Numbered from the stretch's first letter, positions 52,417-62,092 are shown. The stretch: 64,000 bases of DNA from CAWCVR01 sp963799105 (GCA_963799105.1 CAWCVR010000013.1:62001-126000), one strand, 5' to 3'. A program made the numbers and translations. The notes: a model not told the origin generated them from the sequence alone.

Positions 52417-54087
52417 CTAGTACCCCACGGCCTTCCCGGCGCCGCGCCCGTCCGTGCCGCCCTCGAGCCAGGCGCCATCGGCCCGAATGGCCTCGACGCG
52501 CGCCAGCACCACCGCGGGCGAGAAGTCCACATCGTAACCGCTGGCCCGCAACAACGCCACCGTGTCGGGCGAGACGCCCTTCTCGCAATACAGCTTGTCG
52601 GGCAGCCACTGGTGATGGATGCGCGGCGCATCCACGGCGTCCTGCGCATTCATCTGGAAATCGATGACGTTGAGGATCGTCTGCGTCACTGCGGACGGGA
52701 TGAACGCCCCGCCGGGCGCGCCCACCACCAGAAACAGCTTGCCGCCGCGCAGCACGATGGTCGGCGTCATCGAAGACAGCGGCCGCTTGCCGGGCTGAAT
52801 CGCGTTGCGCTCGCCCTGCACCAGCCCGAACATGTTGGGCTCGCCGGGCTTGGCGGCGAAGTCGTCCATCTCGTTATTCAGCAGGAAGCCCAGGCCGGGC
52901 GCTGTCACGCCGCTGCCGTAGCCGCCGTTCAGCGTGTAAGTGACGGCAACCGCGTTTCCCTCGGCATCCACCACGTTGTAGTGCGTGGTCTCCAGGCTCT
53001 CGGCGCCGCCGGGATGGCCGGGCCGGACCTGGCTGCTGGGCGTGGCGCGCTGGGGATCGATGCTGGCCCGCAGTCCTGCAATGTACGCCGGGGCGAGCAT
53101 GCCCGCTACCGGGACCTTGACGAAATCGGGATCGCCCAGGTACTCGCTGCGGTCGGCGTAGAATCGGCGCATGGCTTCCGCCAGGTAATGGTAAGTCGCG
53201 GCCGAGCCCGCGCCGGTCTTCTCGTATCCGGTGCCTTCCAGTATCCCCAGCATCTGCACGACCCCGACGCCGCCCGAACTGGGCGGGGGCGCGGTGACGA
53301 TTTCGTAGGCGCCGCGATATTTCCCGGTAAGCGGCGTGCGCTCCACGGCGGCGTAGTTCTTGAGGTCGGCGAGCGTGATCGACCCGCCGTTCCGGGCCAT
53401 TCCCGCCGCCAGAATGCGCGCCGTTTCGCCCTCGTAGAAATCCGCGCCGCCGCTCGCCGCGATGCGCCGCAGGGTACCGGCCAACTCGGGCTGCACCAGC
53501 TTGTCGCCGGCCTGATAAAAAGCTCCGCCGTTCTGAAAGATGCGCTTCGACTCAGGGTGCCGCGAGAGGTTGCGCGAGTTCCGCAGCGACTCGGCCAGCG
53601 AGTAAGAAACTTCGAATCCCCGGGACGCCAGCTCGATGGCCGGAGCGACGTCGTCGGCCCACATGGCGCGGCCGAACTTCGAGTGGGCGAGTTGCAGACC
53701 GCGCACGGTGCCCGGAACACCCGAGGCGCGCCAACCCTCCACGCTGTCGCGGGTGACGTTGCCGGCGGAGTCCAGGTACATGTCGTGGGTGGCGTTTCCG
53801 GGCGCGCGCTCGCGGAAATCGAAGAACGTGGCTCGCCCGTCCGCCAGGCGGACCAGCATGAAGCCGCCGCCGCCCAGGTTGCCGGCGAACGGGTGCGTGA
53901 CCGCCAGAGCGAATCCGATGGCGACCGCCGCATCCACCGCGTTGCCGCCCTTCTGAAGCACGTCGACTCCCACGGCCGCCGCTATTGGCTCCTGCGCGAC
54001 CACCATTCCGTGACGCGCCCGCACAGGCTCGCGAGCCGCCAATGGGACCGCGAGCAGCAGCAGGGCGAAGACGGAGCGGAGCCGCAT
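52417..54087 (-). CDS. ggt: Gamma-glutamyltransferase (gamma-glutamyltranspeptidase)
   Basis: The 556-residue periplasmic N-terminal-nucleophile hydrolase cleaves glutathione and other gamma-glutamyl compounds. A signal peptide (VFALLLLAVPLAA) precedes MVVAQEPIAAAVGVDVLQKG and GGNAVDAAVAIGFALAV. The autocleavage Thr is in LETTHYNVVD, followed by LNNEMDDFAAKPGEPN and KRPLSSMTPTIVL. These mark the large and small subunits. I start at ATG 54087, where the signal peptide begins, not at codon 54171. Confidence 0.95.
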   Translation of the reverse strand: MRLRSVFALLLLAVPLAAREPVRARHGMVVAQEPIAAAVGVDVLQKGGNAVDAAVAIGFALAVTHPFAGNLGGGGFMLVRLADGRATFFDFRERAPGNATHDMYLDSAGNVTRDSVEGWRASGVPGTVRGLQLAHSKFGRAMWADDVAPAIELASRGFEVSYSLAESLRNSRNLSRHPESKRIFQNGGAFYQAGDKLVQPELAGTLRRIAASGGADFYEGETARILAAGMARNGGSITLADLKNYAAVERTPLTGKYRGAYEIVTAPPPSSGGVGVVQMLGILEGTGYEKTGAGSAATYHYLAEAMRRFYADRSEYLGDPDFVKVPVAGMLAPAYIAGLRASIDPQRATPSSQVRPGHPGGAESLETTHYNVVDAEGNAVAVTYTLNGGYGSGVTAPGLGFLLNNEMDDFAAKPGEPNMFGLVQGERNAIQPGKRPLSSMTPTIVLRGGKLFLVVGAPGGAFIPSAVTQTILNVIDFQMNAQDAVDAPRIHHQWLPDKLYCEKGVSPDTVALLRASGYDVDFSPAVVLARVEAIRADGAWLEGGTDGRGAGKAVGY

Positions 54088-54130
54088 GGCTGAGATGGTA
54101 GCAGACCGGGGGAGCAGCGTAGGACCGGGT

Positions 54131-54844
54131 TCAGAAGAATGGATCCCAAGCTTGCGGCAGCACCACGACACCCGCCACCAGTTTGTAACAAAACCCGCTG
54201 AACGGCTCGCTCAGACTGATCGTGAGGAGGAGTTTGCGATCCTGGGGGATATACAAATCCTCCGCCGAGTGGCTGCCTGGGGGCTGCATCGCCAGCAACC
54301 GCCTGCGTGCGGGATCGGTGAGCGGAAGATCGTACCCGGTATGAAGTAATTGGAACCTCACTCGCGTGGGGTTACGGCTGCTTTCGCCGTCCGGTTCCCG
54401 ATACCAGCAGACATCGCGTGGCTGCACGAGGACCAGCGATTCCCGCGCCGCCTGCCTCCGGAATTGCTCTTCGGGCACGTGGCTACCTGAGCTGCCGAAA
54501 AGCAGAGGGTCCCGCGAGATTGCGCCGGCAATTACCTTGGCGTAGCATTCCTTGGATGCCGGGCGCTGAACCGGCTCCCAGGCGGACCCATCGATCAGCC
54601 AGTTCTCCGGGTGATGCGGCAGGGGGCGCGGTCCCGACAACCCCATCCGAATGACATCGAGCACCCTCGGTTCCGACCGGTCCGGGTAGCGGAATTGGTG
54701 ATAGTCGAGTTCGCCCTTTTCCCGCTCGCTGACCGGCCTCAGCCAGCCGCCCCCATCCGCGCGCAAGCCGGCCACGCATCGCCGATTGTACTTGTAAGAG
54801 TTTGCCAGGCAGATGAGATCGAATGACGGCACGGAGTCCCTCAC
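54131..54844 (-). CDS. Dual-OB-domain protein (DuOB family)
   Basis: The 237-residue product begins DLICLANSYKYNRRCVAGL, then GGGWLRPVSEREKGELD and EPRVLDVIRM, followed by a second beta-rich half. This matches the 'dual OB-containing domain' family of uncharacterised bacterial proteins; OB folds usually bind nucleic acids. The start is GTG 54844, overlapping the stop of the DUF488 gene upstream by four bases (GTGA), so translation is coupled. Together with two DUF488 genes it forms a compact three-gene operon. Function is unknown. Confidence 0.72.
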   Translation of the reverse strand: MRDSVPSFDLICLANSYKYNRRCVAGLRADGGGWLRPVSEREKGELDYHQFRYPDRSEPRVLDVIRMGLSGPRPLPHHPENWLIDGSAWEPVQRPASKECYAKVIAGAISRDPLLFGSSGSHVPEEQFRRQAARESLVLVQPRDVCWYREPDGESSRNPTRVRFQLLHTGYDLPLTDPARRRLLAMQPPGSHSAEDLYIPQDRKLLLTISLSEPFSGFCYKLVAGVVVLPQAWDPFF

Positions 54845-55278
54845 AGATGAAGTATCCGAAGATCTCCCCACTTCTCAGCCAAATATTCCAGGACCAGCCG
54901 CCGGTGGCAGTGCTCCGCGGTAGGCTCGCTGCAAAGCAGTGCAGTGGGAAGCGAAAACAGCGAACGGTCCAGCTTTTCTTCTATCCGCCGCTCTTTCATC
55001 AAAGCCACGAACCGCCGTTCGTACTCCTCCCACGAACCTTTCCCCTTTTTGTAGCGGTCGAGAATTTCCTTGGCGGGGGCCAGCAGCGGCTCGTGCCGGT
55101 ACTCTGCGCCGCAGATCTCGCCAACGAAGAATCGCAGATCGTCGCGCTTGGTGAACCCGGCGAGTTGCGAAACGTTGTTGAGGCGGACGTCCAGCAATTG
55201 GCGGATGCCAGAGCGTTTCAGAAGGCCGAAGAACTGCTCTGCCGTCTTTTTTGTGAAACCGATGGAATAGACTTCCAC
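54841..55278 (-). CDS. DUF488 protein (second of pair)
   Basis: The 145-residue protein has DUF488 landmarks: EVYSIGFTKKTAEQFFGLLK, LLDVRLNN, AEYRHEPLLAP and the conserved LLCSEPTAEHCHRRLVLEYL (CxE...CHR) motif that probably forms the active or metal site. Its start lies 61 bases inside the 3' end of the preceding DUF488 gene, and its stop overlaps the dual-OB gene. The biochemical role of DUF488 is not established. Confidence 0.82.
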   Translation of the reverse strand: MEVYSIGFTKKTAEQFFGLLKRSGIRQLLDVRLNNVSQLAGFTKRDDLRFFVGEICGAEYRHEPLLAPAKEILDRYKKGKGSWEEYERRFVALMKERRIEEKLDRSLFSLPTALLCSEPTAEHCHRRLVLEYLAEKWGDLRILHL

Positions 55279-55823
55279 GGCGCCGTTTCCATTTCCTCGA
55301 ACAATCCCAGTTGATCGCGCGTCTCGGCCGAACGCAACTCAGTCTCCGTCTGGAGGCGGCCATCGCCCCGAATGTGCGACACTCGAATTCCGCCTTCCGT
55401 CAGAACGCGGCCAACCAGCAACCGTCGATGGCATCCCGCGGGGTCTTCTTCCGCACACAGCAGAGCCACGATGTGTTGCCGCATCCCGTTCTTCAGACGC
55501 GCCAATCCGTCCTGGAACGCGGGCGACGCCGCGACCTTGTCGTACAGGACCCGCCCGTCGCGATCGTAATACCCGTCTTCGCGAGGCCGCCCCCCCAATT
55601 CCGCCCCCAGGTAGACGTACTTGAATCCCGCTTCCCGCAAAGCTTCGGCGAGCGGCTCGTGGTTAAACTCAGAGGCATACTTGGAATACGGATGGGATCG
55701 AACATCGGCGACGACCTGCACCGAGTGACGCCGGAGCAGATCCAGAAAATGCTCCATCGCGTGGTTGGAGTGGCCGATCGTCAGAACACCGGTATCCGCA
55801 AACGCCCGCGCCACCGTCGCCAC
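55218..55823 (-). CDS. DUF488 protein (first of pair)
   Basis: The 201-residue protein shows the full DUF488 pattern: VLTIGHSNHAMEHFLDLLRR, VVADVRSHPYSKYASEFN, FKYVYLGAELGGRP and ALLCAEEDPAGCHRRLLVG. The last two parts contain the CxE...CHR motif shared with the gene downstream, so the two are paralogues. It starts at GTG 55823; the in-frame GTG at 55814 is also possible. It is the first gene of the DUF488-DUF488-dual-OB operon. Confidence 0.85.
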   Translation of the reverse strand: MATVARAFADTGVLTIGHSNHAMEHFLDLLRRHSVQVVADVRSHPYSKYASEFNHEPLAEALREAGFKYVYLGAELGGRPREDGYYDRDGRVLYDKVAASPAFQDGLARLKNGMRQHIVALLCAEEDPAGCHRRLLVGRVLTEGGIRVSHIRGDGRLQTETELRSAETRDQLGLFEEMETAPWKSIPSVSQKRRQSSSSAF

Positions 55824-55837
55824 AACTCCATTTTACT

Positions 55838-57790
55838 CTATCTCTGCCACTTCAGCCACTCGAACCAATGCTCGAAGCTGACAGGCCGGTCCCGCTCGCC
55901 GGCCGCGAAACATCCGGTCACATCCGGCCCCTCGACGCCCGTGGCGGCGCGGAATTCGACGTTCCAGACGTCGCAGGTGCGCGGGCTGTTTTCGTCCCCG
56001 CCGACGGCAGCCAGCACGCTGCGCCTCACCTCGTCCACCCAGCGCAGCACGGCGATTCCCGGCGCGCCCAGTTGCACGAACGGCATCGGCCGCGGCGGCG
56101 CGTCGCTGTAGGGCGTCAGGCGCGCGGGCGGCGCGTCGGGCGCCACCAGCCACACGCGCCTGTCGCCGAAGTAACGCATCAGTCCGGCGTTGCTGCCTCG
56201 GTCCAACTCCCTCGCCCACACCACCGGCGATTGGTCGATATCGGCGCCGTTGTACACCCACTCTTCACCCAGGTTATGAGACAACCCGTATCTCACAAAG
56301 ACCAGGTGCTTGCCGCCCGAAGCCTCAAGCTGCTTCAGGATGCGCGCGCGCGCCACGTTGCCGGGCGACGGCCAGCGCCAACTGCGCCGCTCGGAGATAT
56401 CGCCGGAAGCGCGGCCGGCCACGATCACCACCAGCAGCATCGCCGCGCACGCCGGCACGAGGCAGCGCACCACACACAGGCCCACGCGCCGCCCGCGCCA
56501 CTTCCAAAGCCGCAGAGACCGCATGCCCACGATGACCATCAGAATCGCCAGCCCCGTTGCCGGCGCGGCATAGTGCTCGTTGTGCCAGACCTGCCCCACC
56601 AACGAAAGCGAGAAGACCGCGGCGATCAGCGCCAGTTGCCGCACCTGCCGACCGCGCCAGAGGCATGGCAGAGCTAAGAGCGGGATGGTGAGCAACGGGC
56701 CGAAGTAGAAGCGCCAATACGCCGAAACCTTGCGCACCAGGTCGGCCCCGAGCGACCGGCGCGCCTCCTGGTAACTGGCCATTTCCCAATACACGTAAAA
56801 GCGCCGCATCGTCTGGTTGTTGTACAGCGGCTCGGCGGTGGGCTTCTGCCAGATGAAGTGCGGGACCATGGTCATGCTGGTGCGGTACAGCACGTAGGGC
56901 GCAACCCACGGCTTGCCCGTCACGCGCGCAAAGTAGTAGCCCACGCCAATCCCCGCGAGGCCCAGAAACGCCGCCAGCGGAAGCACAATGCGGCGCCACG
57001 CCACCCCGCGGCTCGGCCCGCGTTTCCCCAGCATCCATGCGAGGAGCACAACCGCCACGCCCAGCCCGAAAAACGCGCCCTCCACCGGCCGGCTGTTCGC
57101 CAGAATAACCAGGCCCGTGCCCATCGCCAATGCCAGACGCCAACCGGGCGCGCGCATCATTCTGGGCAGCGCCCCCAGCACCAGTGCGCCGCCCGCCGCC
57201 GCCACCGCTCCGCCCCAGTACGAGTTCATCCAGTAACTCGCCACGCCGATCCGCAGCGCCACCAGCAACGCCCCCATCAGCGCCCAACGCGGCGGCAACC
57301 AGCCCTGCAGCATCCAGCAGACCGCGCCGCACATCAGCCCAACGCTCAACCAGACGCCCGCCCAAGGGTGTCCGAACACAACCTGTCCCGCTGCCAGCGC
57401 GGCCGCCGGCGCTATGGGAAACGCGCTCGCATACACCGGCCGGGCCAGCGTGTGGATGCTTTCGAAATGCGCCCAGAACGGATGCTGCGGATTCGCCAGG
57501 CGGCCGTGTGCAAACGTATCGGCCGCCAGCAGGAAGCTGAACTCGTCGTGGACGGCCGGCTCGGGCACGGCGAACACCGGCAGCAACAGCACCCGCAGCA
57601 CCAGCGGGACAGCCGCGGCCGCCAGGATCGCGAGCCCCTTGCGCCGCGCCACCAGCGCCAGCGGACGCTCCCACCATCCCAGCCATCGCCACCGGAAGCA
57701 GGACGCCAGAAGTCCAGCCGCCAACACCGCGACGGCCAGCAGGGTCTCGGGACTGGGAGCCGGGAGACCGCTCAAAATCGGGTGTGGCAT
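55838..57790 (-). CDS. Polytopic membrane protein, GT-C glycosyltransferase-like
   Basis: The 650-residue protein has about eleven hydrophobic helices in its first 480 residues and a soluble C-terminal domain. The first periplasmic loop carries VPEPAVHDEFSFLLAADTFA, the Asp/Glu pattern of PMT/ArnT-type GT-C enzymes that use lipid-linked sugars. Further loops contain SYWMNSYWGGA and WHNEHYAAPATGLAIL. Donor and acceptor are unknown. It lies just upstream of the DUF488 operon on the same strand (14 bases), so the two could be one transcript, although nothing links their functions. Confidence 0.75.
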   Translation of the reverse strand: MPHPILSGLPAPSPETLLAVAVLAAGLLASCFRWRWLGWWERPLALVARRKGLAILAAAAVPLVLRVLLLPVFAVPEPAVHDEFSFLLAADTFAHGRLANPQHPFWAHFESIHTLARPVYASAFPIAPAAALAAGQVVFGHPWAGVWLSVGLMCGAVCWMLQGWLPPRWALMGALLVALRIGVASYWMNSYWGGAVAAAGGALVLGALPRMMRAPGWRLALAMGTGLVILANSRPVEGAFFGLGVAVVLLAWMLGKRGPSRGVAWRRIVLPLAAFLGLAGIGVGYYFARVTGKPWVAPYVLYRTSMTMVPHFIWQKPTAEPLYNNQTMRRFYVYWEMASYQEARRSLGADLVRKVSAYWRFYFGPLLTIPLLALPCLWRGRQVRQLALIAAVFSLSLVGQVWHNEHYAAPATGLAILMVIVGMRSLRLWKWRGRRVGLCVVRCLVPACAAMLLVVIVAGRASGDISERRSWRWPSPGNVARARILKQLEASGGKHLVFVRYGLSHNLGEEWVYNGADIDQSPVVWARELDRGSNAGLMRYFGDRRVWLVAPDAPPARLTPYSDAPPRPMPFVQLGAPGIAVLRWVDEVRRSVLAAVGGDENSPRTCDVWNVEFRAATGVEGPDVTGCFAAGERDRPVSFEHWFEWLKWQR

Positions 57791-57809
57791 AGGGTCTCGC
57801 GGTGTTTCA

Positions 57810-59924
57810 CTATTTCGTCGTCATGTAAGCCCGCAGCCGGTCCACGGTTTCCCGCAACCGCGGATCTGGCCTGATCCGCAGGGCCGCTTCATACTCGACA
57901 ATCGCCTCCGGCAGCCGGCCGGGCGTCCGCGCCAACGTGTTCGCCAGGTTGATGTGCGCTTCCACGAAATCGGGCTCAATCCGCAGCGCCGTTTGGTATT
58001 CGGCAATCGCTTCCGGCAGCCGGCCGGGCATCTGCGCCAGGGCGTTTGCCAGGTTGTAGTGAACTTCCGCGCGACGGGGCTCGATCCGCAACGCGGCCTG
58101 GTATTCGGCAATCGCCTCCGGCAGCCGGCCGGGCGTCTGCGCCAAGGCCCCAGCCAGGGCGTCGTGCGCAATCGCGTAATCCGGCCGGATCCGCAGCGCC
58201 GCCTGGTATTCGGCAATCGCCTCCTCCAGCCGCCCGGGCACGCGCGCCAGGGTGCTTGCCAGGTTGTAGTGAGTTGCCGCGAGATCGGGTCGAATCCGCA
58301 GGGCCGCCTGGTACTCGGCAATCGCCTCCGGAAGGCGCCCAGGCATGCGCGCCAGGGCGTTTGCCAGGTTGTTGCGCGCTTCCACGAAATCGGGTTCGAT
58401 CTCGATGGCTGTCTCATACTCGGCGATCGCCTCCGGCAGCCGGTCCGGATCGCGCTCCAATTCGAGGCCCAGACTGTAGTGTGCCCGGACGCTTCCCGGG
58501 CAGACGGCCACGGTGCTGGCCCAGAGACTGCGCTCGTCCTGCCAATCGAAATTGCGGGCGTAGGAGCGCGCGGCGAACGCCAGCGACACCAGTCCCAGCG
58601 CGGCCCAGGCAACCCGCGCCGCCGCCGGAGGCTTCAGCCAGCCCCGCTGGCCAAGCGCGCGGACGGCCGCCACCACGCAACCGGCCAGGCCCACCGAGGG
58701 CAGATACAGAAAGCGCTCGGCCATGGTGCTGCCGCCGAGCATGAACACGTTCGAAGCGGGCGCCAGCGCCACGAAGAAGAAAACCAGGAAGAAGAGCAGC
58801 GGCCTCCCCGTGCGGCGCCAGCGCACGGCCAGCAGGACGGCCAGCAGCGCGGCCGCCAGGCAAATCCCGAGCGCGATGAGCGCCTGGGCATCCTCCCAAT
58901 TCCACAGCCGCCAGCCGAACAGCTCCACCGCATTGTAGGTATAATCCGCCGACAACCGGGCCGGCCAGACAAACAGCCACAGATACTTCCCGATTACTTT
59001 AATGGCCGTGAGCCGCGCGGTCCAGAAACCGGCGCTCACCAGCGGATTCTCGGTGAATTCGACCACCATGTGAATGTGCACGCCGCTGCGCAAATAGAGA
59101 TAGACGGCGATGGGCAGCGCCACCGCGGCATAGGCGGCCGCCCGCCGGCGCCAGGTTGCGCGCTCCGGCCAGGTCAGGTCGTAGAGCAGCATGATGCCCG
59201 GCAGGACAGCGCCGTTCTCTTTCGAAAACAGCCCCACCGCCTGGGCTGCCGCCAGACCCGCCAACCACGCCACCCTGCGCCACCCCGCCGCGGAGGCGCC
59301 TTTCACGTGACACAATAAGCCCGCCAGCACGCCCAGAGCCGCCAGCAATTCGGCGCGCCCCACAATATTGGTGACCGCTTCGGTTTGCAGGGGATGCAAT
59401 GCCCAAATCGCGGCCAGCGCCCAAGCCGGCGCGGACCCTCCAAAAATCAGGACGGCCAGCGCGTACACCAGCACCATGTTGACTTCGTGCAGCGCAAGAT
59501 TCACCCAGTGATAGCCCGCCGGGCGCGGGCCATTGCCGAGAACCGCGTAATTCACCAGGTAGGTGAAAGTGGTGAACGGCCGGTACCATGGCGAAGTGGC
59601 CGGGCGCTGGTTTTCGCCGTACCAATACCGCCCATGCAGAATAGACTCGATGTTCGCGGGCGCGGCCACCCGGATTCGCGGGTCCTCCCCGATGATCGAG
59701 GCATTGTCGAACGTCAGGCCCGCCTGGAAGGAATTCGAGTAGGCCACCAGGACCAGGCCCCCAAGCGCCAGCAGCCGCCACCCGTGCCGCCGCCACGTCC
59801 GGCCCGTCGCACCGACCGCCGAGCCTTGCGTGGCGCCCACGGGTGACGCTTCGCGCAACCCCCGCCGCTTATCGGTTTTCCCCACTGAACGTGCCAGTAT
59901 AGCTCGCATCCTCCGAAGCGGCAT
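57810..59924 (-). CDS. TMTC-like membrane protein with C-terminal TPR array
   Basis: The 704-residue protein starts with about ten TM helices resembling the TMTC/PMT glycosyltransferase family (AGLTFDNASIIGEDPRIR, WHPLQTEAV-type ALHPLQTEAVTNIVGR, STMAERFLYLPSVGLAG). About 220 residues of TPRs follow. The repeats have an exact 35-residue period with six copies of GRLPEAIAEYQAALRI. It probably glycosylates envelope or secreted proteins, with the TPRs binding acceptors. ATG 59924 is used; ATG 59909 directly behind GGAGG is an alternative. It is 19 bases upstream of the GT-C gene. Confidence 0.78.
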   Translation of the reverse strand: MPLRRMRAILARSVGKTDKRRGLREASPVGATQGSAVGATGRTWRRHGWRLLALGGLVLVAYSNSFQAGLTFDNASIIGEDPRIRVAAPANIESILHGRYWYGENQRPATSPWYRPFTTFTYLVNYAVLGNGPRPAGYHWVNLALHEVNMVLVYALAVLIFGGSAPAWALAAIWALHPLQTEAVTNIVGRAELLAALGVLAGLLCHVKGASAAGWRRVAWLAGLAAAQAVGLFSKENGAVLPGIMLLYDLTWPERATWRRRAAAYAAVALPIAVYLYLRSGVHIHMVVEFTENPLVSAGFWTARLTAIKVIGKYLWLFVWPARLSADYTYNAVELFGWRLWNWEDAQALIALGICLAAALLAVLLAVRWRRTGRPLLFFLVFFFVALAPASNVFMLGGSTMAERFLYLPSVGLAGCVVAAVRALGQRGWLKPPAAARVAWAALGLVSLAFAARSYARNFDWQDERSLWASTVAVCPGSVRAHYSLGLELERDPDRLPEAIAEYETAIEIEPDFVEARNNLANALARMPGRLPEAIAEYQAALRIRPDLAATHYNLASTLARVPGRLEEAIAEYQAALRIRPDYAIAHDALAGALAQTPGRLPEAIAEYQAALRIEPRRAEVHYNLANALAQMPGRLPEAIAEYQTALRIEPDFVEAHINLANTLARTPGRLPEAIVEYEAALRIRPDPRLRETVDRLRAYMTTK
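57850..58460. repeat. 105-bp coding tandem repeat (TPR array)
   Basis: About six units of 105 bases encode the 35-residue TPRs of the TMTC-like gene. Blocks such as CTCCGGCAGCCGGCCGGGC recur almost unchanged between units, so part of the array is recently duplicated or homogenised and may vary in copy number between strains. Confidence 0.7.
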
Positions 59925-60004
59925 GCAATGAGCCGATATCCCGAATCCGGATCGCGCCTTCCTCCCGTTCGCCTGACGCGGCTCGCGGTCGCAGGCCTGC
60001 TCGT

Positions 60005-60850
60005 TCACGATGCCGTCGCGGGCACCTTCCGGCGGATCGTATGCAAGAGCCCGCGCAAAGTGCGGCCGGCGCAAAGATAGGCAAAGTACAGCCCGGCGGA
60101 GAACGCGCGCATCTTGGAATGGCCGGCGCGACGTGGGGCAAAGGCCACGGGAATTTCCAGGAAACGCAAGCCGGCGTCGGCGGCGGCAAAGAACAGATCG
60201 AAATCGCCCCACCGGCAGGCGCTGGAAGGCATGTTTGACAGCACGTCTTTAGGTAGGGCCTTAAGGCCGCAAAGCACGTCACTCACTTCGCGATTGAGTA
60301 ACAGGGACACCCATGCGGCGAAGAACCGATTGCCCAGACGGTGCGCCAAGGACATTGCTCCGCGCGTCATGTTGCCGTGCAATCGCGATCCATAGACAAA
60401 CACGCGAGAATTCGCGCGCAGCTCCGGGCCGGGCGCCAGTGCGCCTCCGCCGGGACGGTCCCGCTCCATGGACGCAGTGAACCCTCCGGCATAACCGCCG
60501 GCAAGCGCTTCGAGGACTGACCGGATCGATGCGGGCGCCACGGTCATGTCGGCATCCAAAACGATCAGGAACTCTTCCGAGACGGCGGCGGCGCCGGCTC
60601 TTATGGCGGCATTCTTCCCTACGTTTTGGGGCAGCAACAATACTTCGACACGAGGGGCATGCCGGGCCGCGAGTGCCGCACAAATCGCGGAACTGCCGTC
60701 CTGGGAGCCATCGTCGATCAGCAGGAAGGTGTTGATACCCTCCAGTTCCAGGAGTTGTTCCACACACGCGGCGATGGAGCCGGCTTCGTTGTAGCAGGGG
60801 ACCAGCACTGCCAGGGATGTGCAACTCTGAACGGCGGTCGCACTGCTCAT
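60005..60850 (-). CDS. Family 2 glycosyltransferase
   Basis: The 281-residue GT-A-fold enzyme shows LAVLVPCYNEAGSIAACVEQ, FLLIDDGSQDGS, the DXD motif in IVLDADMTVAP, and ALPKDVLSNMPSSACRWGDF before the acceptor region. A weakly hydrophobic C-terminus contains SAGLYFAYLCAGRTLRGLL. It is dolichol-phosphate-mannose-synthase-like and may make a lipid-linked sugar for the GT-C enzymes downstream on the same strand. ATG 60850 is the start. Confidence 0.88.
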   Translation of the reverse strand: MSSATAVQSCTSLAVLVPCYNEAGSIAACVEQLLELEGINTFLLIDDGSQDGSSAICAALAARHAPRVEVLLLPQNVGKNAAIRAGAAAVSEEFLIVLDADMTVAPASIRSVLEALAGGYAGGFTASMERDRPGGGALAPGPELRANSRVFVYGSRLHGNMTRGAMSLAHRLGNRFFAAWVSLLLNREVSDVLCGLKALPKDVLSNMPSSACRWGDFDLFFAAADAGLRFLEIPVAFAPRRAGHSKMRAFSAGLYFAYLCAGRTLRGLLHTIRRKVPATAS

Positions 60851-60997
60851 TACTCAATCAGGTAGCATACTGTGTGTACTCCCGCAACTCCCGCTGGTGG
60901 CCATCCGTCCTCGCCAATCGCCGCCGCGGGCTCGTCAACGGCCAGTTGCCTATCCGGTCTTGGGGAAATGCGGGATAATGTTAGGCTGGTTTAACGC

Positions 60998-62086
60998 ATG
61001 AAGATCCTCACTTTGGGCGCCGCTGGTTTCATCGGCTCCCACCTCACCTGGCGCTTGCTTCAGGAAGGACACACGGTGACCGCCGTCGACCTCGCGTCCG
61101 ACAAGGTCGCCGAGTTCCTCGGTCACCCCAACCTGACCTTCGTGCAGCAGGACATCCGCGGCCCCGAATGGGACCTGGATCGCCTGACGCGCGAGGCGGA
61201 CCTGGTGATCGACCTGATCGCCTACGCCAACCCCGGGCTCTATCTCCGCATTCCCCTGGAAGTTTTCCGCCTGAATTTCACCGAGAACCTGAAGATCGCC
61301 GAGTCCTGCGTCCGGCATGGCAAACGCCTCATCCAGTTCTCCACCTGCGAGGTGTACGGCAGAACCGCCGCCAGCCTGAAGAACGCGCACCTCGCCGATC
61401 CCGAAGATCCCATCCACGCCACGTTTTCCGAGGACACCAGCGAGTACATCCTCGGCCCGGTCTCCAAGCACCGCTGGATTTACTCCTGCGCGAAGCAGTT
61501 GCTCGAGCGCGTCCTGCACGCCTACGGCCTGGAGCAGGGCTTCAACTACACCGTCGTCCGCCCGTTCAACTTCATCGGACCGAAAATCGATTTTCTGCCG
61601 CAGGACGATAAGGACGGCATCCCGCGGGTTTTCTCCTTCTTCATGGAGGCGCTGTTCAACGGCACGCCCATGAAGCTGGTTGGCGGCGGCGTGAACCGGC
61701 GCTGCTACACCTATATCGACGACGCCATCGAGTGCACCTACCGCATCGTCCTGAACCCCGGCGGCGTTTGCGACCGCCAGATCGTTAACGTCGGCTCGCC
61801 CTACAACGAGATCTCCATCCGCCAGATGGCCGAAACCATGCGCGAGATCTACGCCACGAAGTTCCGCGACGCGGCTGTCCCGCTGCCAGCCATCATCAGC
61901 GTGCCGGGCGAGGAGTTCTACGGCGAGGGCTACGACGATTCCGACCGCCGCATTCCCGACATCGCCAAGGCGCGCAGGCTGCTGGGCTGGGAACCGGTTT
62001 GGAGCGTCCGCGACACCATCGAAGCCACCATGCGCTACCACGTCGCCGAGCACCTGGAGCGCCTGGCCGCCGGCGCCGGGTCCTAG
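60998..62086 (+). CDS. NAD-dependent epimerase/decarboxylase, ArnA C-terminal-domain-like
   Basis: The 362-residue short-chain-dehydrogenase enzyme has the Rossmann motif TLGAAGFIGSH, the conserved LIAYANPGLYLRIPLEVF, STCEVYGR, GPVSKHRWIYSCAKQ with the YxxxK pair Y162/K166, VVRPFNFIGPK and RRCYTYIDDAIE. These closely follow the decarboxylase half of ArnA, which oxidises and decarboxylates UDP-glucuronate toward UDP-Ara4N; in other families the same fold makes UDP-xylose. The formyltransferase half is absent. It is followed after six bases by a GT2 gene. Confidence 0.85.
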   Translation: MKILTLGAAGFIGSHLTWRLLQEGHTVTAVDLASDKVAEFLGHPNLTFVQQDIRGPEWDLDRLTREADLVIDLIAYANPGLYLRIPLEVFRLNFTENLKIAESCVRHGKRLIQFSTCEVYGRTAASLKNAHLADPEDPIHATFSEDTSEYILGPVSKHRWIYSCAKQLLERVLHAYGLEQGFNYTVVRPFNFIGPKIDFLPQDDKDGIPRVFSFFMEALFNGTPMKLVGGGVNRRCYTYIDDAIECTYRIVLNPGGVCDRQIVNVGSPYNEISIRQMAETMREIYATKFRDAAVPLPAIISVPGEEFYGEGYDDSDRRIPDIAKARRLLGWEPVWSVRDTIEATMRYHVAEHLERLAAGAGS

Positions 62087-62092
62087 CTTCCC

